Shown here in pieces: positions 1 to 10,582 of a DNA stretch of 64,000 nucleotides. Positions within the stretch are counted from its first letter, which is position 1. Every line of letters begins with the position of its first letter. Position numbers and translations under genes: made by a program. The notes below the pieces were generated by a model, which ran no database searches, had not been told where the DNA came from, and worked only from the letters and a program-made list of their open reading frames with translations. Source of the stretch: Homarus americanus (lineage: Eukaryota > Arthropoda > Malacostraca > Decapoda > Nephropidae). Location of the stretch: positions 203,007 to 267,006 of the forward strand of contig NW_024748870.1 of NCBI RefSeq assembly GCF_018991925.1. The letters are read 5' to 3'.

Positions 1-453
1 ATACTTCACCCAGACACAATAAATACGTACGTACGTTGTAGTAAAAATAACATCTTAATTTTATGATGGTATGCACACACAATTAAAATTTAAGAGAAAT
101 ATCAATAATATTAGGTTTTTTAACACTTACTTAGTAGGAGAGATGGTTGGGTACACGGGGATTTGGGTTGGTTATGAGGCAGAGGGCAGATTATTGGCCC
201 TCACTTGTATCACCTGTATCAGTATCCACCACAGAGGCTTGCAGGGCCTCTTTGTCAAACCCCTCAAAGTCCATATCCTCACTATCACTGGCTGTGGTGG
301 GTGGCGGGTGAAGAATTCGGTGATGTTTTGTTGACTGGGCAACCTTGTGCGCACCCTGCCCGTGCAAATGATGGAATGAACCGCGTAAATAAAAATTGTC
401 AGTCTGGCAAGGTGCCTCGTTAATGACCAAACGCGTAAATCGAGACTATACTG
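1..453 (-). mobile_element. Tigger-type (family C) element end with transposase C-terminus remnant
   Basis: The left part (about 10-110) matches the subterminal region of the family C elements at 35800-35890 and 29440-29490, including the stretch around TGATGGTATGCACACACAAT. Read on the minus strand, 184-330 encodes an acidic tail with DSEDMDFEGF and a terminal DTSEGQ. This corresponds to the end of the intact 583-residue transposase at 29662-31413, which has DSDSEDDFEGF and a terminal DSPEGQ. The right end near 420-453 keeps the degraded terminal motif GCGTAAATCGAGACTATACTG. The rest of the transposase is absent and the left end lies outside the window. This is a dead, internally deleted copy. 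Confidence 0.75.
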
Positions 454-902
454 TACTGTACAGTATACAGTTTTCTCTTTATTCATAAGACAAATTCTGT
501 GGTTACTTACATATAACACTTTACAGTAAATAACAATCATCTCGGTGACAGCATAGTTGTTGACAACCAGACTTCCTGTATTTCTAATTTTCAACCCAGA
601 GAGTTCGAATTCACATTTTTTTTATTGTTGATGTAATACTCTTTTAATAACCTTGTTATATACTTAAAGACCTTAGTTATTGAAGCGCAGTAAAAACATA
701 ACAACAACTGATTTTCTTTAAGCATTTCAGATAATCAGTGTTATCTCCAACTTTCCCCCTCCACCGCCCCAAATATTCACTTTTTTTCCGACTCACATTT
801 TTCTGACTGGGGTCTGCCCCAATTAGTCCAATTTATCGAGGTTCTACTGTGTGTTGACTGACAATGGACAATGATTTAGGACTTCATGCTTAGTCACAGC
901 AA
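454..902. other. AT-rich stretch with no gene recognised
   Basis: No coding potential is visible. The segment ending near 850 (TTATCGAGGTTCTACTGT) looks like the terminus of another TA-target DNA transposon, but I could not find its partner end. It lies just 3' of the errantivirus-like env frame, where a 3' LTR would be expected, but no matching repeat was found beyond the gag end at 7840-7967. Confidence 0.4.
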
Positions 903-1952
903 CTAACAAAAATCTTTTGAAACCACTATTAGTTCAATTTCTCTGTTAAGAACCAAAAGAATGTCATTTGCCTTCAACGGAAATGGTTCCAAATGCCTTG
1001 CATAAAACTTCTGCAATATTAGTGGAATGTGTATTAGTATTTCCTCGTGCGTTAAGGATGCCTCTAATAAGCGGTAATAATAGTCCATGTCATGCTCCGG
1101 AAAGACAGGAGTTGGATGATAGTCAGTTTTACCCATATGTAAAGCGGCAATAAGTTGACCAACCGGCAACAACTGTGCATCTACCTGACATAAACCTGCA
1201 TTCACTAACTGTGAGAGCTTGCACAGAGGCTTCAGCTGCATGCATATACAGTATTCTGTAAAGCAGAGTTGCCATTCTAGTATAGGCACCGACTGTGTGA
1301 ATCCCTGGACAACACGTGTTAGTTGATTTGTTTCGTCAACAATAGCATTCATCCGAGAGTTCAAAGTTTGTACTGCCTTGTAGGACTGTGCAATGGCCCT
1401 CTGTTTCATGACCGCTTCTGAAACTGCATTCATTTGTTTCCCTTGTTTAGCTACATCTTCTGTGGTTGCCGTACCGAAAAAGGTGTTACTTATTAAACCA
1501 ACAAAATTAGATAGACCACGTTTTTGATGCCGATGAGAATGTACATTCTTCCCGATGTCTTCAGGAGACTTAGTTAGCTTTCCCTCGAAGTGTCTTACGC
1601 GCTTGAGTAGGCTCTTCATACGGGCGTTCTGAAGTGAGATGATTTGTCGAAGGGTTGTGGAGATGGTAGACTGTTGTTCGAGATCTTGCAGGGTGTGCAT
1701 AGCTGTTTCAGTGTGGACAGCTATTGACCTCAGGTGCACAGGCATGCGCACTAAACCATGGAGCTCGTACTTGACAGTTACGACGTCTTCCACTACAAGT
1801 ACTTTCCCAGTGGGGCAACTAAAGCTCCAGGTTTGATGATTTCTGCTTGGGATGCGGCTGTTGCTACTGCGCTCCATGCCAACAGGAGTAGTGATATCCA
1901 AGCCATGCCTGAAAGGGGCGAGGATAATTAATGTTTCTTGTTTGCTGATCAC
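903..1952 (-). pseudogene. env: env-like (F-type fusion glycoprotein) frame of the errantivirus-like element
   Basis: The open frame is 349 codons. A basic furin-type cleavage site (RHQKR, residues about 141-145) is followed directly by a Gly/Phe-rich fusion-peptide-like stretch beginning GLSNFVG. That arrangement is typical of errantivirus and baculovirus F-type envelope proteins. The region upstream of the cleavage site is shorter than usual. A short ATG-led hydrophobic stretch near 1850-1912 in a different frame looks like a displaced signal peptide, so a frameshift has separated it from the main frame. No clear C-terminal membrane anchor is visible before the stop at 903. This is a degenerate, endogenous copy. 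Confidence 0.75.
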
Positions 1953-2030
1953 AGTTTTTGACGATACATATTGTCTATTGTTGTGTGTTGAGCAAAGGTC
2001 GTAGTAGAAGTAGTATGTATTTGATTTACA

Positions 2031-2771
2031 TTAGGAGTCCCTACTAAGTCTCTGCTGACTTTTTTTTATTCTCTCTACATATACTATGTCTGTGATGTTT
2101 GTCGTTGGCTCAACTACATGGAATTTGTTTCCATGTTCTTTCACTTTAATCAGGTATGGACCTGTGAATTTAGGCAAAAGTTTTGATATGCGTTCTGGCG
2201 CTTTTATCATTACTGTGTCTCGTATTTCTAGAGTTACAGGCTTAGCTTTCTTATGTTGTTTGCTGATCATTTCAGCGCGTGAGGCTGCTAAATCTTTTCG
2301 TACTTTCCCATGGATGCTTGTGAAAACCATGATTTGCTTCTTGGCATAGTCATCCATGTTGTGCACAGGTTGTGGGGTTCCTGCAAATTGATGATAGGGC
2401 AAGCGTTTATCAGTACTATAAATTATGTAGTATGGTGATTTGCCTGTAGTGCTATTGATAGATCCATTGGTGCATGCTGCTACTTGTGGAAGCCAGTCCT
2501 CCCAGGAATTGTGCATCGGATTCACCATGTGTCAGAGAATCTCAAGAATTTTACGATTTGTACACTCGACTAACCCATTTGAGGATGGATGGTAGGCAAT
2601 TGTGAAGGTTTGTGTGATGTCATATTGTTGACATATTGCAGTTAAGAGTTGATTCTTAAATTTTGCCCCGTTATCTGAGAGTATTGCTCTAGGTGTAGAA
2701 AAAGGACAGATAAGATGAATGACTAAGGCATGAGCCACTGCTTCAGCAGACTTATTCTGCAATGGTGCAAG
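2031..2771 (-). pseudogene. Integrase core and C-terminal part (errantivirus-like element)
   Basis: Two abutting frames carry it. The 2532-2762 part holds the second catalytic Asp in LSDNGAKF and the catalytic Glu in YHPSSNGLVE of an rve integrase core. The 2031-2528 part continues with a Ser/Thr-rich segment and a C-terminal beta-rich tail (KLLPKFTGPYLI, HVVEPTTNITDIVYVERIKK) typical of Gypsy integrase C-termini. A stop near 2529-2531 separates the two. The upstream half of the core lies on the far side of the inserted element at 2774-4092. Confidence 0.85.
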
Positions 2772-2773
2772 TA

Positions 2774-4092
2774 CAGGTTGTACCTCTCTAGTCCGGCAAC
2801 CTCGGGACCTGACCGGTGCCGGACCATGGAAATTTCCAGACCATGGAAATTCACCCTTTTCCGGGATAGATAGTGACTTGTGCTGACGCTTGGTAGCACT
2901 AGCACCACTTTCTCTGCTTCATGGTCTCTTTGAAGACATATTGAAGGGTTAAATGTCGTACAGTAGCTTTTCAAATTTCGCGAGTTTTTAATTACACATT
3001 TTTTATTGGAACACACACAAAAAAATAATAAAAACTTGACGGCGGAAACTCGAATTTCAACGTGTTTGAACGGCTCACTAACGTTCAGACGTGCACAATC
3101 GTGTAAACAGCGTCATTTCTCTTATGTACAAAGGATTCATTATTGTTTATTACTGAATGTCTTTTTGATTGAATTAATGTTTGTGTGCAAAATGAGCAAT
3201 ACACTTCATTAATAATACGTAGAATATTAAAACACACGAGGAGACGAGACGGCTTTGTTTTCGTTGTTTACAAAACCAGTGATTGACTGGTTCTACATAT
3301 AAAACTGAAGAAAATAAGACCCTGGTTGTAGCTGTAGTAAAATTAATATGGTTGTTTTAAGTAATGTTATTTGATGTTAATAAATGGAACAATAGAAGTA
3401 GCTAACGATAATGGTAAAGAAAAAAAGAGAGATCGCGAATGTAAGTGCGCACATGTGAAAACATATCGTCATTACTCTACATAAGATTATAGCTAACTGC
3501 CGGCATTGTTTTCGTTAATGCTTACAAAACCAGTGACTGATTGGTTCTACATATAAAACTGAAGAAAATAAGACCCTGATTGTAGCTGTAGTAAAATTAA
3601 TGTAAAAAAATTAATATGGTAGTTTGAAGTAATGTTATTTAATGTTAATTAATGGAACAATATAAGTAGCTAACCATTAATGGTAAAGAAAAAAGTGAGA
3701 CTGCGCGTATGTAAGTGTGCGCATGTGAAAACATATCGTCATTACTCTACATAAGAATATGAAAGCAACACTTATTTACTGCTCATATATATTGAAGGGT
3801 TAAATGTTGTACTCTGTATAGACAAGCAGAGAGAGCGAGAGCAGCCGAACTGCGGGATGTAAACAAACCTTAGTTTCCCGCGGCTTTGTTGTTTTTTTTT
3901 TTTACGGGGATTAGCCCACCCGGGCATAGGTCACTGACCCACATTGGGGCCTGAGGTGCGAAAATTTAATACTCCTGTAATAATAATTCAGGTAAAAAAA
4001 ACCTGCCTATCGACCTATTGGACAAACTAAAATCGTTCCGGACCACGGCAGTTTCTGGACCACAGAATGCTGGACTAGAGAGGTACAACCTG
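2774..4092. mobile_element. Family E Tigger-like non-autonomous element inserted in the integrase
   Basis: It is bounded by 23-bp inverted termini beginning CAGGTTGTACCTCTCTAGTC and flanked by TA at 2772-2773 and 4093-4094, as expected for the Tc1/mariner-pogo group. It splits the integrase catalytic core. Near the left end, reading outward on the minus strand from about 2940, are codons for MSSKRP, a stop, then SRESGASATKRQHKSLSI. These resemble the N-terminus of a Tigger/CENP-B-like transposase. Near the right end (3889-3960) it holds a LINE-like 3' tail in inverted orientation, with its A-tract appearing as a T-run. There is no complete transposase. Relatives lie at 7968-10436, 42583-43223 and 44549-46904. 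Confidence 0.85.
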
Positions 4093-4094
4093 TA

Positions 4095-4390
4095 CCACAA
4101 ATCTAGAGAAGTGGTCAATGCAGACAAGTACCGGTACTTAACTAGAGCCTTGATGGCTTTTTGGTAGTTGCAATAAATCGATTGCAACTGTATCCTATGG
4201 ACGTTCAGGCGTCGGGTATTCTAAGGTTGGAGCGGGATCTATCGTTATTCCCTTATGTTTTGCACAAGATAAACACTTCGCAATATGATGCTCGATGTCA
4301 GTCCTCATAGTTTTCCTTTAATATTTTCATCTATTTTCTGTTGGACATCTGTTTCGCCCCAGATGCCCAGCTTTGGGTGCATCATGGAAA
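4095..4390 (-). pseudogene. Integrase N-terminal part (zinc-binding and first core segment)
   Basis: On the minus strand this segment has a CLSC pair preceded by His residues, consistent with the H2C2 zinc-binding domain of retroviral-type integrases. It is followed by a core segment with CIDHFSRF at the junction with the inserted element (4093). The reading is broken by stops. The continuation of the core is at 2532-2771, beyond the family E insertion. Confidence 0.7.
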
Positions 4391-4458
4391 GAGGGCGAGG
4401 ATGTTATCCTTTAGTGATGTAGGAATACTAATTTGAGAGATTGACTCTTGTTGTGTCT

Positions 4459-5300
4459 TTACTGAGCGATACAGTATATCATGCAGTAGCTCAAACTGTG
4501 AGGTAGTTTTGGCAAATTTACCGCATCTCCCAATTCTAAGGCATAGATTACTTGGACCTGTAGTTCCGCCTTTAACTGTGATAGGGTGAACGTGGGTAGT
4601 GGCGTGATAGGAGCTATGTGTCTGGATAGTGAATCGACTACCACCTTCGCACGACCCGGCAAATACTTGAAGTCGGGTGCGAACTCCTGTATGGTAAGAT
4701 GCCAGAGCACAAGACACCCTGATAAGTTCTTTCCATGAAATAGTTCTGTCACGGCTACATGATCTGTGTGGACTGTGATCGCATATCCAAATATGAGATT
4801 CCGAAATTGCTTGAGAGCCCACACTACAGCTAATGCTTCCAAATGAGTAGCTGAATAATGTAATGTGTTTCTGCATCGTTGAGGGTGCGACTGGCTTATG
4901 ATATTACACGCCACTTCCCTCGATGATCAGTTTGCATGAGCACAGCCCCTAGCCCTAGGCCGGAGGCATCGGTGCACATGGTAAATGGTTTGGTGTAGTC
5001 CGGAAAAGGTAACACCGGAGAGTTCGTTAAGGCGTTCTTAAGGGCAGTAAAACTGCCCTCTTGTTCTTTTTTCCACTTATACTGTATGTCCTTTTTGAGG
5101 AGTTTAATGAGTGGTGAGGCTAACTTGGCATAACCGTCAATGAAAACACGGTAGTATCCTGATAATCCGAGGAAACTACGAAGTTGATCTGCATTCTTGG
5201 GACACGGAAACTGCTTCACCGCCCTTACCTTACAATCTTCTGTGTGTATGCCATTGCCATCCACTTCGTGTCCAAGAAATTCACATATGGAAAGTTTCAC
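4459..5300 (-). pseudogene. RT thumb/connection and RNase H (errantivirus-like element)
   Basis: Two overlapping minus-strand frames carry it. The 4896-5300 part has FLGHEVDGNGI, RSFLGLSGYYRVFI and the RNase H start TMCTDASGLGLGAVL, with the catalytic Asp in TDAS. The 4459-4914 part continues with LEALAVVWALKQFRNLIFGY, TVHTDH and VVVDSLSRH, the usual end of Gypsy RNase H. A frameshift near 4900 separates the two halves. The order and spacing match a Ty3/Gypsy pol. Confidence 0.85.
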
Positions 5301-5800
5301 TTTCAGTGCAGCTATTTTTAGCTTTGTGAAAACTTTTTGTTGTTTCTTTAAATGGCTTTGTAAATCCCTTCTTACTATGATAAGATCATCTCGATAGGCA
5401 TACAGTTACCTATCATTCCTGCAAACAAGGTATTTATCATTCTTTGGAATGTTAGCGGCACATTTCTCAAGCCAAATGGCATTCGTAAGAATTCAAAATG
5501 TCCCATTGGTGTACTGAATGCAGTTACCTCACGGGATTCCTTATGTAAGGGAATTTGCCAGTACCCATTAAGCTAATCTAGGTTATTGAAGACGGCGTTG
5601 TCTTTTCCTAGCGACTGTAGTAAGTCAGTTAGGACAGGCATTGGGAACCTGTCTGGTACAGTTGCTTGGTTGGCTCGTCGAAAATTTATGACTGGTCTCC
5701 ATCCTCCACCTGTTGGTAATTCTATTGGTTCTTCGATGACTGCTTTGTCGTAAACAGGAAAATTACCCAAACAACATCCCTTTCTTCGTTATAGGTCCTT
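5301..5800 (-). pseudogene. Reverse transcriptase palm remnant (errantivirus-like element)
   Basis: The 5573-5770 frame has GGWRPVINFRRANQATVPDR and VFNNLD, the motif carrying the first catalytic Asp. An in-frame TAG follows immediately. Downstream the frame reopens with the expected palm motifs (TPMGHFEF, MPFGLRN). Near 5385-5400, in another frame, lies a YRDD box in place of the common YxDD consensus, so a frameshift separates it from the preceding motifs. The polymerase is inactive as written. Confidence 0.8.
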
Positions 5801-5855
5801 CAGTTCTATTAAGAGCAAAGACCTCTGTGAGCCTACCTGATTTGGCTGTGCTTAA

Positions 5856-6031
5856 CCCTTAAGCCCTGGGTTAGGGTGCTGCTGGCAGTACCCCTCCCCC
5901 CCCTTGATAAATTTATAAAGAATAAACTTTTCCCAAAATAATAAAAAAATGGCGGGAATAGGCGGACGTTCTGGAACGTCACCCGGGGCGCGGTGGTCGG
6001 ACGTTCTGGAACGTCACCTGGGGCCTAAGGG
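5856..6031. mobile_element. piggyBac-type MITE with TTAA target duplication
   Basis: This 176-bp element has termini CCCTTAAGCCC and GGGCCTAAGGG and is flanked on both sides by TTAA (5852-5855, 6032-6035), the hallmark of piggyBac transposition. It lies between the protease and RT parts of the errantivirus-like element. It contains two copies of the 16-bp palindrome GACGTTCTGGAACGTC (5965-5980, 6000-6015). No coding capacity is seen. The TIR is short and imperfect, but the TTAA match on both sides makes the call fairly firm. Confidence 0.7.
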
Positions 6032-6132
6032 TTAAGGTAGACTCAAGTGACAAGCCTTTACACGTACACTTTCACTCAGACACACAGCATCTGTTCCTTC
6101 ACTCACATTTGGCAATCGTACTGTGATTCTAG

Positions 6133-6696
6133 TTAGTTCCTGACTATGTAACAGTTGTACATCAGTTGACACAGCAGGCTACTAGGTGGAGTTTCAGGGA
6201 GTGACTCCTTAACTAATTGAGTCTGTGCGATAGACTTCCCCGCGCCTGTTGAGGCAGTTATTACACGAACACCTGAGGTAACCAATGGATGTGAAGTTTG
6301 TATTGCATAATATGTTTTACAGTTATACGTTATGGTGTGATTTCTTGGCTGAATGTTAATGTTGTTCTGCTTTAGTGTGGAAAGACCAATTAACCCATCC
6401 GCTGACAAAGAAAATGCCTTTACTATGTAGAAATCCACCAGAAAAGCTTTACTGGACCTAGGAAAATGGACTAGCAGTGTTGTCACCCCTGCTGTGTCTA
6501 ATTGGATTCCTGACACAGGAATGTCTGTCGGTCTTATTGGCCACTTATTAGGAGGATATCGTTGCTTGAGTTCATTGAATGACGTTAATGAGATAACATT
6601 GGCACAGGCTCCCATATCTATGTCTAGGGACAATTGATTGTTACTTATCCTCGCTGCGATTAATGAGCCCGTGTTGGAAGCGTTGTTATCTTGCAC
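6133..6696 (-). pseudogene. Aspartic protease region (errantivirus-like element)
   Basis: The minus-strand frame carries LDIDMGACANVIS near residues 28-40, where retroviral-type proteases have D-T/S-G, and a flap-side motif DGLIGLSTL. Here the active-site triad reads DMG rather than DTG. That would be unusual for an active enzyme and may reflect decay. The frame lies between the gag remnant and RT, as expected, and runs into the F-family MITE just upstream (6757). Confidence 0.7.
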
Positions 6697-6756
6697 CGTT
6701 AACTCTAACCCAGATCGTGTTGCTGGACATGCGCATCTTCCCCCGAAAGCTGACTA

Positions 6757-7417
6757 CAGGCATCCCCCGCGTTACGGAAGGGTTCCGCGAAATTCAGTAA
6801 CGCGAAACCTATTTTCCCATTGACTTCCATTATAAAACTGGAGATGCTTTCCTAAGGAAATTTTTCGTCCCCAAAAAAGTAATTCAAGCACTTTTATTAA
6901 TGAAAATAAACATTTATAAACACATACAATACAGTACCGTACATTAAATAATTTATGATATACCTTCTTAAAACACCAATTTAGGGGTTAATATTGCATA
7001 ATATTGCATTATACAGCTATGTGTATGTTTATTTGAGTGCCCCGTCATAGGAGTCCGTCTTCTCTCACTTCAGGACGCCCGAGTCGTCCGTTTTCTTTTA
7101 ATCTTAGAGTGTACCAGAGACTCTTTTATTTCTAAGTACTGACACAGAATTTGATATTGCAACTGGGGTTGCAATTGTTGAGGCAACTTAGGTATATCTG
7201 ATTACAGTTGGAATATTCAAGACCCATTGTGAGCGATGTTTAAAGCTTCAACTGTCTTTATGGTTGATAAAACTTGTCAAGTCTGTCAGTCTGAATGGCA
7301 TGTGTGAGGCCTTGTGTTTGTTAAAATTTAACCCAATTTCCGTAGGGGCGGATTTACTACAAATTCCGTAAGAGCGAAATTCCGTAACCCGGGCTTCCGT
7401 AACGCGGGGGATGCCTG
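6757..7417. mobile_element. Family F TA-flanked MITE (copy 1)
   Basis: This 661-bp element has termini CAGGCATCCCCCGCGTTACG and its inverse, flanked by TA (6755-6756, 7418-7419). It lies between the protease and gag remnants of the errantivirus-like element. A sister copy with the same ends and interior is at 27486-28234. The subterminal regions contain further inverted copies of the TTCCGTAACxCG motif. No transposase is present. It probably belongs to the pogo/Tigger group by TA target and TIR style. Confidence 0.85.
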
Positions 7418-7419
7418 TA

Positions 7420-7838
7420 CGTGTCTCCCGTTGGTTTGCATGCTCTTGCTTGATGCGCTGTATGCTCTTGCAATCTTCTGTATTATGGTATGGGGACTCA
7501 TATGTGGACTCATATAGTACACACCATTTATTCGGAGTGCCTTTAGTGTTTGTAGGCATTTTATTTGCTGTGTAGTGTCCTTGTGGACGTTTTGGTTTAG
7601 TAGGATACTCTGGATTTTCAGAGTCCAGGGTGGTTCCTTTCCCTTGATCTTCCTGCAGGCTAGATGGGTTTTTGTCCTTCTGTCCTCCAAGGTAGTAGGC
7701 AGCTACCAAACAGGGAGGTACTACCGTCTGGGAAGATATTGGAAGCAAAATGTGTTGTCTAATGGTAGACCTGCTGCCACATGGCATCACAAAAATTTTG
7801 ACCAAGTCCCAGGTTGCTGATCTGACTTTCTGTCTCAC
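7420..7838 (-). pseudogene. gag C-terminal remnant (errantivirus-like element)
   Basis: The minus-strand frame includes a basic Lys/Pro-rich stretch and then a Cys/His cluster around NKWCVLYESTYESPYHNTEDC, which resembles a single nucleic-acid-binding knuckle. It is placed upstream of the protease as gag should be. The capsid part is not recognisable, and the frame's downstream end runs into the F-family MITE. Assignment rests mainly on position and the Cys/His cluster. Confidence 0.55.
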
Positions 7839-7967
7839 TTACACACAAATGCAGGGTTTTAATTGTTTCTCTTATTTTGACAACACAACATACATATATT
7901 GTTTCTCACTACCTGTATTGATCTTTTTATTTATATTTTTATTTATTTATTATTATAATTAATACTA

Positions 7968-9030
7968 CAGGTTGTACCTCTCTAGTCCGGCAACCTCGGG
8001 ACCTGACCGGTGCCGGACCATGGAAATTGCCGGACCATGGAAATTCACCCTTTTCCTGGATAGATAGTGACTTGTGCTTATGCCTGGAAGCACTAGCACC
8101 ACTTTCTCTACGTCATGGTCTCTTTGAAGACATATTGAAGGGTTAAATGTCGTATAGTAGCTTCTCAAATTTCGCGAGTTTTTAATTCTTAACGTATTTT
8201 ATTGGAACACAAAAAATAAATAAATAAAAATTTTGACGGCGGAAACTTGAATTTCGACGGGTTTGAACGGCCCGCCAACGTGCAGACGACGTGCATAATC
8301 GTGTAAACAGCGTCATTTCTCTTATGTACAAAAGATTCATTATTGTTTATTACATATGCGATCTCTCTTTTTCTTTACCATTATCGTTAGCTACTTCTAT
8401 TGTTCCATTTATTAACATTAAATAACATTACTTAAAACAACCACATTAATTTTACTACAGCTACAACCAAGGTCTTATTTTCTTCAGTTTTTATATGTAG
8501 AACCAATTTGTCACTGGTTTTGTAATCAACGAAAACAATGCTGTGTCATTTCCTCGTGTGTTTTAATTTTCTATGTATTATTAATGAATTGTATTGCTCA
8601 TTTTGCACATATAAACATTAATTCAATAAAAAAGACATTCAGTAATAAACAATAATGAATCTTTTGTACATAAGAGAAATGACGCTGTTTACATGATTAT
8701 GCACGTCGTCTGCACGTTGGCGGGCCGTTCAAACCCGTCAAAATTCAAGTTTCCTCCGTCAAAATTTTTATTTATTTATTTTTTTGTGTGTTCCAATAAA
8801 ATACGTTAAGAATTAGAAACTCGCGAAATTTGAGAAGCTACTATACGACATTTAACCCTTCAATATGTCTTCAAAGAGACCATGACGCAGAGAAAGTGGT
8901 GCTAGTGCTTCCAGGCATAAGCACAAGTCACTATCTATCCAGGAAAAGGGTGAATTTCCATGGTCCGGCAATTTCCATGGACCGGCACCGGTCAGGCCCC
9001 GAGGTTGCCGGACTAGAGAGGTACAACCTG
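7968..9030. repeat. Large near-perfect inverted repeat (foldback-like)
   Basis: Bases from 7968 read inward match the complement of bases read inward from 9030 for about 380-400 bp, with few differences. The non-palindromic centre (about 8352-8640) is family E internal sequence in inverted orientation. The right end is followed by TA (9031-9032). Transcripts across it would fold into a long hairpin. Confidence 0.8.
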
Positions 9031-9421
9031 TACGTAGAATATTAAAACACACGAGGAAATGACACAGCATTGTTTTCGTTGATTACAAAACCAGTGACTG
9101 ACTGGTTCTACATATAAAACCGAAGAAAATAAGACCTTGGTTGTAGCTGTAGTAAAATTAATATGGTTGTTTTAAGTAATGTTATTTAATGTTAATAAAT
9201 GGAACAATAGAAGTAGCTAACGATAATGGTAAAGCAAATGAGAGATCGCATATGTAAGTGCGCATGCGCACACGTGAAAACATATCATCATTACTTTACA
9301 TAAGAATATGAAAGCAACACTTATTTACTGTTCATATATATTTTAAATAATGTTTCTGAATTTGTTTTTATTGAATTAATGTACGTGTGTGCAAAATTAA
9401 CAATACAATTTATTAATAATA

Positions 9422-9796
9422 CAGTGGGGTATGCTATAACGAACGGATCCTACTACGAATATTCCTATAACGAACGGTTTTACCTATAAAATTGAGAATG
9501 CTATAACGAACGAAACTCTTACAACGAACATTATTTAATTTATTTATTTATTTTATTTATTTATTTATTTTTACTAATTTATTGTTTTTTTATTACAAGT
9601 ATTAATGATACTCATTATTTCAGGGGTTTAGATGCATATTTATGCACTTTTTTACAATTTTTACAATTTTATATTATATTTTTCAGTGTTAAGTGGTTGT
9701 ATTTGGGGGCCTGGAACGGATTAATCCTACAACGAACGAATGCTATAACGAACAAGGTTCTAGAACCAATTAGATTCGTTATAGCACACCCCACTG
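9422..9796. mobile_element. TA-flanked MITE with CAGTGGGGT termini
   Basis: This 375-bp element begins CAGTGGGGTATGCTATAACG and ends with the near inverse. TA flanks it at 9420-9421 and 9797-9798. Repeated TATAACGAACG motifs lie inside both ends. It is inserted in a family E element. A related truncated copy lies at about 52813-53125, inside a family B element. No coding sequence is seen. Confidence 0.85.
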
Positions 9797-10434
9797 TACG
9801 TGGAATATTAGAGGAGACGAGACGGCTGCCGGCATCGTTTATGTTAAAGCTTATGAAACCAGTGACTGATTGGTTCTACATATATAACTGAAGAAAATAA
9901 GACCCTGAGTTTAGCTGTAGTAAAATTAATGTAAAAAAATGAATATGGTTGCTTGAAGTACCTGTAATGTTATTTAATGTTAATAAATGGAACAATATAA
10001 GTAGCTAACCATTAATGGTAAAAAAAAAAGTGAGACTGCTCGTATGTAAGTGCGCACATGTGAAAATATATCGTCATTACTCTACATAAGAATATGAAAG
10101 CAACACTTATTTACTGCTCATATATATTGAAGGGTTAAATGTTGTACTCTGTATAGACAAGCAGAGAGAGAGAGAGCAGCCGAACTGCCGGATGTAAACA
10201 AACCTTAATTTCCCGCGGCTTTTTTTTTTAAGGGGATTAGCCCACCCGGGCATAGGTCACTGACCCACATTAGGGCCTGAGGGGCAAAAATTTAATACTC
10301 CTGTAATAATAATAATAATTCAGATAAGAAAAAATAAATAAAAAAAAGCTGCCTATCTACCTATTGGACAAACTAAAATCGTTCCGGACCACGGGAGTTT
10401 CCGGACCACAGAATGCCGGACTAGAGAGGTACAA

Positions 10435-10582
<148 letters not shown>

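Larger units (their letters stand above)
903..7838 (-). mobile_element. Decayed errantivirus-like (Ty3/Gypsy with env) retroelement
   Basis: Reading the minus strand from high to low coordinates gives gag remnant, aspartic protease, reverse transcriptase, RNase H, integrase and an F-protein-like envelope. This is the order of env-bearing Gypsy elements (errantiviruses). No LTR pair or primer binding site was found at either end. The body carries several stops and frameshifts and is interrupted by three DNA transposons at 2774-4092, 5856-6031 and 6757-7417. It is therefore an old, inactive copy. The domains are described individually and no repaired reading is given. Confidence 0.85.

Noticed and set aside
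5965..6015. Heat-shock element
   Set aside because: The TTCTGGAA core fits, but it lies inside a MITE with no adjacent gene. Reported only as a palindrome.
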